Shown here: one piece after another, positions 32,679 through 41,051 of the stretch
Numbering within the stretch: the first letter of the stretch is position 1
How the letters are laid out: every line of letters begins with the position of its first letter
Assembly: GCF_000960475.2 (NCBI RefSeq)
Contig: NZ_JZDQ02000045.1
Span: forward strand, 1-46,922
DNA length: 46,922 bases
Source of the DNA: Nocardioides luteus
GTDB taxonomy: Bacteria > Actinomycetota > Actinomycetes > Propionibacteriales > Nocardioidaceae
Direction of reading: 5' to 3'
Program-made: the position numbers and the translations under genes
Notes under the pieces: generated by a model
The model's input: only the letters and a program-made list of their open reading frames with translations
Told to the model about the DNA's origin: nothing
The model's database searches: none

Positions 32679-33991
32679 CGACGACCGAGGCAGACGAGGG
32701 ACGTACGTTCACCGTCACGGGCCAGGACTGGGACGAGCTGACCGACGCCCTCAAGGACGTCAAGGACGAGCGGATCGTCGTCAACATGGGTCCGCAGCAT
32801 CCCTCGACCCACGGAGTGCTCCGGCTGATCCTCGAGCTCGAGGGCGAGACCGTCACCGAGGCGCGAGCCGGGATCGGCTACCTCCACACGGGCATCGAGA
32901 AGAACATGGAGTTCCGCTCCTGGACGCAGGGCACGACCTTCGTCACCCGGATGGACTACCTCTCGCCGATCTTCAACGAGACGGCGTACGTCCTCGGGGT
33001 GGAGAAGCTGCTCGGCATCGGTGACGAGGTGCCGGAGAAGGCCGACGTCATCCGGGTCATGCTGATGGAGCTCAACCGGATCTCCTCCCACCTGGTGGCG
33101 ATCGCGACCGGTGGCATGGAGCTCGGCGCCCTGACCGTGATGACGATCGGGTTCCGTGAGCGCGAGCTGTGCCTGGACCTGTTCGAGTTCATCACCGGCC
33201 TGCGGATGAACCACGCCTACATCCGCCCCGGCGGCGTCGCCCAGGACGTGCCGGAAGGGACCGTCGCGCGAGTCACCGAGTTCATCGAGCTGATGAAGAC
33301 CCGGCTGCACGAGTACGCCGCACTCTGCAACGCCAACCCGATCTTCAAGGGCCGCCTGGAGCAGGTCGGCTACCTCGACCTGGAGGGCTGCCTCGCGCTC
33401 GGGCTGACCGGCCCGATCCTGCGCTCGACCGGCTACCCGTGGGACCTGCGCAAGACCCAGCCCTACTGCGGCTACCAGGACTACGACTTCGAGGTCATCA
33501 CCTGGGACACCTGCGACTCCTACGGGCGGTTCCGGGTGCGGCTGGCCGAGATGTGGGAGTCGCTGCGGATCATGGAGCAGGCGCTCAAGAGGTTGAAGGA
33601 CCTCGACGGTGCCCCCGTGATGGTGGCCGACAAGAAGATCGCCTGGCCCTCCCAGCTCTCCGTCGGCCCCGACGGCCAGGGCAACTCCCTCGACCACATC
33701 CGCCACATCATGGGTGAGTCGATGGAGGCGCTGATCCACCACTTCAAGCTGGTCACCGAGGGCTTCCGGGTCCCGGCCGGCCAGGCGTACGCCGCGATCG
33801 AGTCGCCGCGCGGAGAGCTCGGCGCCCACGTGGTCAGCGACGGCGGCACCAAGCCCTACCGGGTCCACTTCCGGGACCCGTCGTTCACCAACCTGCAGGC
33901 CACCAGCGTGATGTCTGAGGGCGGCATGGTGGCCGACGTGATCGTGGCGATCGCGTCCATCGACCCGGTGATGGGAGGCGTCGACCGATGA
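32675..33991 (+). CDS. nuoD: NADH-quinone oxidoreductase subunit D
   Basis: 438 residues of the 49-kDa subunit, which forms the quinone pocket with NuoB. VNMGPQHPSTHGVLRL (quinone-site His and flanking residues), GYLHTGIEKNMEF, the MELNRISSHL block, GYQDYDFEV and the C-terminal end DPVMGGVDR are all intact. ATGA overlaps on both sides. Confidence 0.97.
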   Translation: MTTTEADEGRTFTVTGQDWDELTDALKDVKDERIVVNMGPQHPSTHGVLRLILELEGETVTEARAGIGYLHTGIEKNMEFRSWTQGTTFVTRMDYLSPIFNETAYVLGVEKLLGIGDEVPEKADVIRVMLMELNRISSHLVAIATGGMELGALTVMTIGFRERELCLDLFEFITGLRMNHAYIRPGGVAQDVPEGTVARVTEFIELMKTRLHEYAALCNANPIFKGRLEQVGYLDLEGCLALGLTGPILRSTGYPWDLRKTQPYCGYQDYDFEVITWDTCDSYGRFRVRLAEMWESLRIMEQALKRLKDLDGAPVMVADKKIAWPSQLSVGPDGQGNSLDHIRHIMGESMEALIHHFKLVTEGFRVPAGQAYAAIESPRGELGAHVVSDGGTKPYRVHFRDPSFTNLQATSVMSEGGMVADVIVAIASIDPVMGGVDR

Positions 33992-34734
33992 GCTTGGCTC
34001 CGGAGACATTCGACGAGCTGCGCGAGATCGCGGCTCGCTACCCCCAGGCCCGCTCGGGGCTGCTGCCGATGCTCCATCTGGTGCAGTCGGTGGAGGGCCG
34101 GGTCACGCCCGAAGGCATCCAGGCCTGCGCCGACGTCCTGGGACTGACCCCCGCCGAGGTGAGCGGGGTCGCGACGTTCTACACGATGTACAAGCGCCAC
34201 CCGGTCGGCACCCACCACGTCGGCGTCTGCACCAACACGCTGTGCGCGGTCATGGGCGGCGACGAGATCTTCGCCTGCCTGCGCGAGAAGCTCGAGGTGG
34301 GCAACGACGAGACCACCGCCGACGGCTCGATCACGCTCGAGCACATCGAGTGCAACGCGGCCTGCGACTACGCGCCGGTGGTGATGGTCAACTGGGAGTT
34401 CTTCGACAACCAGACCCCCGAGTCGGCCTCGCAGCTGGTCGATGACCTGCGCGAAGGCCGTGAGGTCGTGGCCTCACGCGGGGCCCGGATCACGAGCTGG
34501 CGCGAGGCCGAGCGGGTTCTCGCCGGCTTCGAGGACGGGCTCGTCGACGAGGGGCCCGCCGCCGGGTCGGCCTCGCGCGTCGGGCTCGAGCTCGCCCGCG
34601 AGCGCGGCTGGGCCGCGCCGGGTGACGCGCACGGCTCGTCCGACCTCCCGGAGGAGCTGCCCGAGGCCGTCGAGGTGGCCGACACCCGTCGCGCCGAGTC
34701 GGAGACGATCGCCGAGGAGGCGTCCGATGACTGA
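33988..34734 (+). CDS. nuoE: NADH-quinone oxidoreductase subunit E
   Basis: 248 residues, thioredoxin-like 24-kDa subunit with the 2Fe-2S cluster N1a ligands C81, C86, C122 and C126. The C-terminal 80 residues (from about 165) are an acidic, Ala/Glu-rich extension, longer than in E. coli but common in actinobacteria. It overlaps nuoF by eight bases. Confidence 0.96.
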   Translation: MSLAPETFDELREIAARYPQARSGLLPMLHLVQSVEGRVTPEGIQACADVLGLTPAEVSGVATFYTMYKRHPVGTHHVGVCTNTLCAVMGGDEIFACLREKLEVGNDETTADGSITLEHIECNAACDYAPVVMVNWEFFDNQTPESASQLVDDLREGREVVASRGARITSWREAERVLAGFEDGLVDEGPAAGSASRVGLELARERGWAAPGDAHGSSDLPEELPEAVEVADTRRAESETIAEEASDD

Positions 34735-36040
34735 CACCCTGACCCCGGTGCTCACCGCCAACTGGGGCGACGAGCGGGCCTGGACGCTGCCCGCCTATGC
34801 CGCCACCGGCGGCTACGACGCGCTCGACGTCGCTCTCGGGATGGCACCCGAGGACGTACAGACGATGGTCAAGGACTCCGGGCTCCGCGGCCGCGGAGGG
34901 GCAGGCTTCCCGACCGGGGTGAAGTGGGGCTTCCTGCCGCCGCCCGACCCCGAGAACCCCAAGCCGCGCTACCTCGTGGTCAACGCGGACGAGTCCGAGC
35001 CGGGCACCTGCAAGGACATCCCGCTCATGATGGCCTCGCCCCACACCCTGGTCGAGGGCGTGATCATCTCGTCCTACGCCATCCGCGCGGAGCGGGCCTT
35101 CATCTACGTACGCGGCGAGGTGCTGCACGTGGTCCGCCGGCTGCGGGCCGCCGTGCGTGAGGCCTACGAGGCCGGCCACCTCGGCACGAACATCCACGGC
35201 TCCGGCTACGACCTCGAGCTGGTCGTGCACGCGGGCGCCGGGGCCTACATCTGCGGTGAGGAGACCGCGCTGCTCGACTCGCTCGAGGGACGCCGCGGAC
35301 AGCCCCGCCTGCGTCCGCCGTTCCCGGCCGTCGCCGGTCTCTACGCCAGCCCGACCGTGATCAACAACGCCGAGTCGATCGCCTCGGTGCCGGCGATCGT
35401 GAAGAACGGCGCCGACTGGTTCGCCGGCATGGGCACCGAGAAGTCGGCCGGCGTCGGCATCTTCTCGCTCTCCGGACACGTCAAGAGGCCGGGGCAGTAC
35501 GAGGCGCCCCTCGGCATCACGCTGCGTACGCTGATCGACCTGGCCGGCGGGATCCGCGAGGGTCACGAGCTCAAGTTCTGGACCCCTGGCGGCTCCTCGA
35601 CGCCGCTGTTCACCCAGGAGCACCTGGACGTGACGCTCGACTTCGAAGGGGTGGCGGCGGCCGGCTCGATGCTCGGCACCCGCGCGCTGCAGATCTTCGA
35701 CGACTCGGTGTGCGTGGTCCGGGCGGTGCTGCGGTGGACGGAGTTCTACAAGCACGAGTCCTGTGGCAAGTGCACCCCGTGCCGTGAGGGCACCTGGTGG
35801 CTGGTGCAGGTGCTGGAGCGGCTGGAGAAGGGCCAGGGTTCGCCCGAGGACCTCGACCTGCTGCTCGACCAGTGCGACAACATCCTCGGCCGCTCGTTCT
35901 GCGCGCTGGGCGATGGCGCGACGAGCCCGATCACGAGCTCGATCCAGTACTTCCGGGACGAATACCTGGCCCACCTGGAGCAGGGTGGCTGTCCCTTCGA
36001 CGCCAAGAAGTCGACCGCATGGGCGGAGGCAGTTCAGTGA
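34727..36040 (+). CDS. nuoF: NADH-quinone oxidoreductase subunit F
   Basis: 437 residues. The NADH-oxidising flavoprotein: GRGGAGFPTG (55-64) binds NADH and FMN, NADESEPGTCKD follows. 4Fe-4S cluster N3 ligands are C346, C349, C352 and C392. The ATG at 34727 lies inside the end of nuoE; the stop overlaps nuoG by four bases. Confidence 0.97.
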   Translation: MTDTLTPVLTANWGDERAWTLPAYAATGGYDALDVALGMAPEDVQTMVKDSGLRGRGGAGFPTGVKWGFLPPPDPENPKPRYLVVNADESEPGTCKDIPLMMASPHTLVEGVIISSYAIRAERAFIYVRGEVLHVVRRLRAAVREAYEAGHLGTNIHGSGYDLELVVHAGAGAYICGEETALLDSLEGRRGQPRLRPPFPAVAGLYASPTVINNAESIASVPAIVKNGADWFAGMGTEKSAGVGIFSLSGHVKRPGQYEAPLGITLRTLIDLAGGIREGHELKFWTPGGSSTPLFTQEHLDVTLDFEGVAAAGSMLGTRALQIFDDSVCVVRAVLRWTEFYKHESCGKCTPCREGTWWLVQVLERLEKGQGSPEDLDLLLDQCDNILGRSFCALGDGATSPITSSIQYFRDEYLAHLEQGGCPFDAKKSTAWAEAVQ

Positions 36041-38229
36041 CCGATGTGACCGTCAAGATCGACGGCCAGGACGTGACGGTGCCCGAGGGCACCCTGGTCA
36101 TCCGGGCGGCCGAGGAGGCCGGGATCGAGATCCCGCGGTTCTGCGACCACCCGCTGCTCGCCCCGGTCGGCGCCTGCCGCCAGTGCCTGGTCGACATCCC
36201 CGACGCCGGCAACGGCCGCGGCTTCCCGAAGCCGCAGGCCTCCTGCACCATCCCGGTCGCCGAGGGCATGGTGGTGGAGACGCAGAACACCACGGCCGTG
36301 AAGGCACAGCAGGGGATCATGGAGTTCCTGCTGGTCAACCACCCGTTGGACTGCCCGGTCTGCGACAAGGGCGGCGAGTGCCCGCTGCAGAACCAGGCCA
36401 TGTCCCACGGGCAGGGCGAGACCCGGTTCGAGGGGACGAAGCGTACGTTCCCCAAGCCGATCAACCTCTCGCCCAACGTGCTGCTCGACCGGGAGCGGTG
36501 CATCGTCTGCCAGCGCTGCACCCGCTTCGCCGCCGAGATCCCGGGCGACCCGGGCATCGCGCTGATCCAGCGTGGCGCGCAGCAGCAGATCGGCATCGCC
36601 GAGGACAAGCCGTTCTCGTCCTACTTCTCCGGCAACGTCATCCAGATCTGTCCGGTCGGCGCCCTGACCAGCGACGACTACCGCTTCCGGGCCCGCCCGT
36701 TCGACCTGGTCTCGACCCCGGGCGTCGCCGAGCACGACGCCTGCGGCGCCGCCATCCGGATCGACCACCGTCGCGGCAAGGTCATGCGCCGCCTCGCCGG
36801 CAACGACCCGGAGGTCAACGAGGAGTGGATCTCCGACAAGGACCGCTTCGGCTTCCGTTACGCCGTCCGCGACCGGCTCACCTCGCCGATGATCCGTGAG
36901 AACGGCGAGCTCCGGCCGGCCTCGTGGCTCGAGGCCGTCGCCGTCGCCGCCCAGGGCCTGGCCGGTGCCGGCTCGGTGGGTGTGCTGCCCGGTGGCCGGC
37001 TGACGCTGGAGGATGCGAAGGCGTACGCCGCGTTCGCCCGCGACACCCTTCGCACGCCCCACCTCGACTTCCGCTCGCGCCCGCTGTCGGAGGAGGAGAC
37101 CGGCTTCCTGCGATCGAGGGTGGCCGGCACGACCGTCACCTACGCCGATCTGGACGCCGCCGACCATGTCGTCCTGGTCGGTCTCGAGCCCGAGGACGAG
37201 GCTGGCACCCTCTTCCTGCGGCTGCGCAAGGCCAACCGGGCCGGACTGCGGATCACCACCCTCAGTCCGTACGCCTCGGAGGGCTCCCGCAAGCTCGGCG
37301 CCCAGGTCGTCCTGACCGCTCCCGGTGCCGAGAAGGACGCGTTGTCCCAGGTCAGCGGGGTCACTGAAGCATCGGTGATCCTGGTCGGCGAGCGGCTGGC
37401 GACCAGCCCCGGCGCCTACTCCGCCGCGGCCGAGCTCGCCGACCGCACCGGCGCCAGGCTCGCCTGGGTGCCGCGTCGCGCCGGCGACCGGGGAGCGGTC
37501 GAGGCCGACCTGCTCCCGGGTGAGAACGGGCTCGACGCCGAGGCGATGGTCCGAGCCGGCCTCGACGCCCTGGTGATCGCCGGCGTCGATCCCGACGACA
37601 CCGCTGACCCGGCCGCCTTCCTGGCCGCTCTCGACCAGGCCGGTTTCGTGGTCAGCCTCGAGCAGCGGGTCACCGCTGTGACCGAGCGCGCCGACGTCGT
37701 ACTCCCGGTCGCGACCGCTTCCGAGAAGGCCGGCACCTTCGTCACCTGGGAGGGCCGCCGCCGTCCGTTCGAGAAGGTCTTCGACAAGCCCGCGGCCTAC
37801 TCCGACGCCGAGGTCCTCGGACACATCACCGCCGAGCTCTCACTTGTGGGCCCCGAGTCCGCAGGAGTGGCGGACGAAACTGTCGTCTCGTCGCCCACAA
37901 CGACCGATTCGGCCGCCACAACGACCGATTCGGCTGGCTTCCGGCTGGCCACCTGGCGTCTCATGCTCGACAACGGGACGCTTCAGAGCGGCGACAAGGC
38001 ACTGGCCGCGACCGCACGGCCGGCGTTCGTACGCATCCCGGCAGCGCTCCACGCGGAGCTCGGTGACGTCGTGACGATCACCGGTGACCGGGGGAGCTGG
38101 ACGCTCCCGGCGTTGCCGGCCGAGATGGCCGACAGCACCGTGTGGGTGCCGACGAACAGCTTCGGGCGCGGCGTATGGGCTGACCTGGCCTCGCCGGGCT
38201 CGACGGTGACGGTGGAGGGTGCGCAGTGA
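36037..38229 (+). CDS. nuoG: NADH-quinone oxidoreductase subunit G
   Basis: 730 residues, iron-sulfur wire of the peripheral arm. Ligands seen: C36, C47, C50, C70 (2Fe-2S); H102, C106, C109, C115; C155, C158, C161 and the Cys of CPVGALT. The C-terminal molybdopterin-oxidoreductase-like part is shorter than in E. coli NuoG. Between about 610 and 635 is a Thr/Ser/Asp-rich linker made by a 21-bp direct duplication. GTG 36037 (GGAGG upstream, 4-base overlap) preferred; ATG 36019 would add six residues. Confidence 0.95.
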   Translation: MTDVTVKIDGQDVTVPEGTLVIRAAEEAGIEIPRFCDHPLLAPVGACRQCLVDIPDAGNGRGFPKPQASCTIPVAEGMVVETQNTTAVKAQQGIMEFLLVNHPLDCPVCDKGGECPLQNQAMSHGQGETRFEGTKRTFPKPINLSPNVLLDRERCIVCQRCTRFAAEIPGDPGIALIQRGAQQQIGIAEDKPFSSYFSGNVIQICPVGALTSDDYRFRARPFDLVSTPGVAEHDACGAAIRIDHRRGKVMRRLAGNDPEVNEEWISDKDRFGFRYAVRDRLTSPMIRENGELRPASWLEAVAVAAQGLAGAGSVGVLPGGRLTLEDAKAYAAFARDTLRTPHLDFRSRPLSEEETGFLRSRVAGTTVTYADLDAADHVVLVGLEPEDEAGTLFLRLRKANRAGLRITTLSPYASEGSRKLGAQVVLTAPGAEKDALSQVSGVTEASVILVGERLATSPGAYSAAAELADRTGARLAWVPRRAGDRGAVEADLLPGENGLDAEAMVRAGLDALVIAGVDPDDTADPAAFLAALDQAGFVVSLEQRVTAVTERADVVLPVATASEKAGTFVTWEGRRRPFEKVFDKPAAYSDAEVLGHITAELSLVGPESAGVADETVVSSPTTTDSAATTTDSAGFRLATWRLMLDNGTLQSGDKALAATARPAFVRIPAALHAELGDVVTITGDRGSWTLPALPAEMADSTVWVPTNSFGRGVWADLASPGSTVTVEGAQ
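37895..37934 (+). repeat. 21-bp tandem duplication inside nuoG
   Basis: CCACAACGACCGATTCGGC occurs at 37895-37913 and again at 37916-37934, a 21-bp period. It encodes TTTDSAA then TTTDSAG in a likely surface linker. The frame is kept. Recent slippage or a small insertion would explain it. Confidence 0.85.
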
Positions 38230-39512
38230 ACGGGCTGGAACAGTTCGGCCAGGACCCCTGGTGGATCATCGCGATCAAGGTCCTGCTGGTCTTCGTCGTC
38301 TGCGTCGTGCTGACGCTGTTCAACATCTGGTGGGAGCGCAAGGTCGTGGCCCGGATGCAGCACCGCATCGGGCCCAACCGGCACGGGCCGTTCGGTCTGC
38401 TCCAGTCCCTGGCCGACGGCGTGAAGCTGGCGCTCAAGGAGGACCTGACCCCGGAGAAGGCCGACAAGATCGTCTTCGTCACCGCGCCGATCCTGGCCTG
38501 TGTGCCCGCGTTCGTGACGTTCTCGGTGATCCCGTTCGGTCCGGAGGTCAACCTCTTCGGCGTAAGGACGCCGCTGCAGCTGACCGACATGCCGGTCGCG
38601 GTGCTGTTCGTGATGGCGATCGCCAGCATCGGCATCTACGGGATCGTGCTCGGCGGCTGGGCCTCGGGATCGACCTACTCCCTCCTCGGCGGACTCCGTT
38701 CCAGCGCCCAGATGATCTCGTATGAAGTGAGCATGGGCCTGGCGCTCGTCACCGTCTTCCTGATGGCCGGCAGCCTGTCCACCAGCCAGATCGTCGCGGC
38801 GCAGGAGGACTGGTGGTTCGGTGCCCTGCTGCTGCCCTCCTTCCTGATCTACTGCATCTCGATGGTCGGCGAGACCAATCGCGCGCCGTTCGACCTCCCC
38901 GAGGCGGAGGGCGAGCTGGTCGGTGGTTTCCACACCGAATACTCCAGCCTTAAGTTTGCGCTCTTCTTCCTGGCCGAATACATCAACATGGCCACCGTCA
39001 GCGCGCTCGCCACGACGCTGTTCCTCGGCGGCTGGCGCGCCCCGCTCGGCCTCGGCACCCTCTGGGCCGGAGCCAACGAGGGCTACTGGCCGGTGCTGTG
39101 GTTCTTCCTGAAGATGTTCTTCTTCATCTGGATCTTCATCTGGCTGCGCGGCACGCTGCCGCGACTGCGCTACGACCAGTTCATGAGCCTCGGCTGGAAG
39201 ATCCTGCTGCCGGCGAGCCTGGCCTGGATCGTCGTCGTCGCGGTGATCAAGATGGCCGCGATCGAGGGCGGCTTCAGTCCCAACTGGGTCCTCTTCGGCT
39301 TCGGCCTGGCCGTCACGGCGGTCGTCGTGCTCGGCTTCCTCAACCGGCTGCCGGAGAAGGAGGCCCAGGTCAGCACCCCGACCGGCGGCTTCCCGACGCC
39401 GGCGCTGCCCCAGGGCGGCGCGGTGCGAGGCGCCGCCCAGCCGCTGGTCTTCGGCCCGCCGCCGACCGCCAACGGCGTACGCATTCTTCCCTCTCCTGAG
39501 GAGGCAAAGTGA
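38226..39512 (+). CDS. nuoH: NADH-quinone oxidoreductase subunit H
   Basis: 428 residues, about eight helices. Links the quinone site to the proton-pumping arm. WWERKVVARMQHRIGPNRHGPFGLLQSLADGVKL, SYEVSMGLAL and the ETNRAPFDLPEAEGELVGGFHTEYS loop are intact. The last 70 residues are a Pro/Gly-rich hydrophilic tail. GTGA overlap with nuoG. Confidence 0.97.
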   Translation: MNGLEQFGQDPWWIIAIKVLLVFVVCVVLTLFNIWWERKVVARMQHRIGPNRHGPFGLLQSLADGVKLALKEDLTPEKADKIVFVTAPILACVPAFVTFSVIPFGPEVNLFGVRTPLQLTDMPVAVLFVMAIASIGIYGIVLGGWASGSTYSLLGGLRSSAQMISYEVSMGLALVTVFLMAGSLSTSQIVAAQEDWWFGALLLPSFLIYCISMVGETNRAPFDLPEAEGELVGGFHTEYSSLKFALFFLAEYINMATVSALATTLFLGGWRAPLGLGTLWAGANEGYWPVLWFFLKMFFFIWIFIWLRGTLPRLRYDQFMSLGWKILLPASLAWIVVVAVIKMAAIEGGFSPNWVLFGFGLAVTAVVVLGFLNRLPEKEAQVSTPTGGFPTPALPQGGAVRGAAQPLVFGPPPTANGVRILPSPEEAK

Positions 39513-40048
39513 GCAACGACGACCGCTCGTTCAAGGAGCGTTTCTGGGACCCGGTCAGCGGGTTCGCGGTGACGTTCGGGACCCAGTTCAAGAAGCCGGT
39601 CACCGAGCAGTACCCGCAGCAGAAGGAGCCGACCGAGGAGCGGTTCCACGGCCGCCACCAGCTCAACCGTCACCCCGACGGCCTGGAGAAGTGCGTCGGC
39701 TGCGAGCTGTGCGCATGGGCCTGCCCGGCGGACGCGATCTACGTCGAGGGCGCGGAGAACACCGAGGAGGAGCGCTACTCGCCCGGGGAGCGCTACGGCC
39801 GCGTCTACCAGATCAACTACCTGCGCTGCATCCTGTGCGGGCTGTGCATCGAGGCCTGCCCGACACGGGCGCTGACGATGACGAACGAGTACGAGCTCGC
39901 CGACACCACGCGCGAGAGCCTGATCTACGAGAAGCAGGACCTGCTCGCGCCGCTCGAGGACGGGATGGAGGCGCCTCCCCACCCGATGTTCCTCGGCAAC
40001 GACGACACCTCCTACTACGCACCGGAGCCGAAGGAGTCGGCCCGATGA
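39509..40048 (+). CDS. nuoI: NADH-quinone oxidoreductase subunit I
   Basis: 179 residues with two 4Fe-4S ferredoxin motifs: C62, C65, C68, C72 and C107, C110, C113, C117 (clusters N6a/N6b). GTG start overlapping nuoH by four bases; GAGGAGG just upstream. Confidence 0.97.
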   Translation: MSNDDRSFKERFWDPVSGFAVTFGTQFKKPVTEQYPQQKEPTEERFHGRHQLNRHPDGLEKCVGCELCAWACPADAIYVEGAENTEEERYSPGERYGRVYQINYLRCILCGLCIEACPTRALTMTNEYELADTTRESLIYEKQDLLAPLEDGMEAPPHPMFLGNDDTSYYAPEPKESAR

Positions 40049-40749
40049 GCTTCGTGATCCTGGCCGCGGTGACGGTGATCGCGGCGCTGGGCCTGCTGTT
40101 CGCGCGCAAGCCCGTGCATGCCGCGCTGTCGCTGGCGGTGGTCATGATCGGCCTCGCGATGATCTACGCGACGCTCGAGGCGCCGTTCCTGTTCGCGGTG
40201 CAGATCGTGGTCTACACCGGCGCGATCCTGATGCTGTTCCTGTTCGTGATCATGCTGGTCGGCGTCGACACCTCCGACACCCTCAAGGAGACGATCGCGG
40301 GGCAGAAGGTGCTGGCCACGCTGCTCGGCGTCGGGCTCGGCGCGACGCTCATCGCGGGTGTCGGCCAGGCGAGCATCGCCACCATGCGCGGGCTGTCCAG
40401 CGCCAACGAGGGCGGCAACGTACAACGCCTTGCCGACCTTCTCTTCTCCCGCTACGTGATCGCCTTCGAGGCGACCAGCGCGCTGCTGATCACCGCCGCG
40501 ATCGGCGCGATGGTGCTGGCCCACCGGGAGCGGATCGACCCGAAGCAGAGCCAGACCGACCTCGCCCAGAAGCGGGTCGCCGACTACGCGAAGAGCGGCA
40601 AGCACCTCGGCCCGCTGCCCCCACCGGGCACCTTCGCGCGGCACAACAGCAACGACACCCCGGCCCTGCTGCCGGACGGGTCGCAGAGCACGAGGTCGGT
40701 CCCGGCGATCCTCGCCGGCGGTCGCACGGACGAAGGGGAGGATGCATGA
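40045..40749 (+). CDS. nuoJ: NADH-quinone oxidoreductase subunit J
   Basis: 234 residues, five helices in the first 165 (with FAVQIVVYTGAILMLFLFVIMLVG, helix 3). A hydrophilic C-terminal tail of about 65 residues ends with a disordered Gly/Pro/Thr stretch. Membrane-arm subunit. ATGA overlaps with both neighbours. Confidence 0.95.
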   Translation: MSFVILAAVTVIAALGLLFARKPVHAALSLAVVMIGLAMIYATLEAPFLFAVQIVVYTGAILMLFLFVIMLVGVDTSDTLKETIAGQKVLATLLGVGLGATLIAGVGQASIATMRGLSSANEGGNVQRLADLLFSRYVIAFEATSALLITAAIGAMVLAHRERIDPKQSQTDLAQKRVADYAKSGKHLGPLPPPGTFARHNSNDTPALLPDGSQSTRSVPAILAGGRTDEGEDA

Positions 40750-41051
40750 CAGACAACACCACGGCGTACGTGATCCTGTCCGCCATCCTCTTCACGATCG
40801 GCACGATCGGGGTGCTGACCAGGCGGAACGCCATCGTCGTCTTCATGTGCGTCGAGCTGATGCTCAACGCGGCCAACCTGGCCCTGGTGGCGTTCAGCCG
40901 GATGCACGGCAACCTCGACGGGCAGGTGACGGCGTTCTTCGTGATGGTCGTCGCGGCCGCTGAGGTGGTCGTCGGGCTGGCGATCATCATGACCATCTTC
41001 CGCACCAGAAACACGGCTTCGGTCGACGAGCCAAGGATGCTCAAGTGGTGA
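40746..41051 (+). CDS. nuoK: NADH-quinone oxidoreductase subunit K
   Basis: 101 residues, three helices. The two conserved acidic residues are in VFMCVELMLNAANLAL and in AAAEVVVGLAI, both needed for proton transfer in the family. MRP-type antiporter-like membrane-arm subunit. Confidence 0.96.
   Translation: MTDNTTAYVILSAILFTIGTIGVLTRRNAIVVFMCVELMLNAANLALVAFSRMHGNLDGQVTAFFVMVVAAAEVVVGLAIIMTIFRTRNTASVDEPRMLKW

Noticed and set aside
36037..38229. NuoG truncated or degraded because it is shorter than the E. coli protein
   Set aside because: All iron-sulfur ligands and an unbroken frame to a GTGA-coupled nuoH are present. Shorter NuoG proteins are plausible in this phylum.
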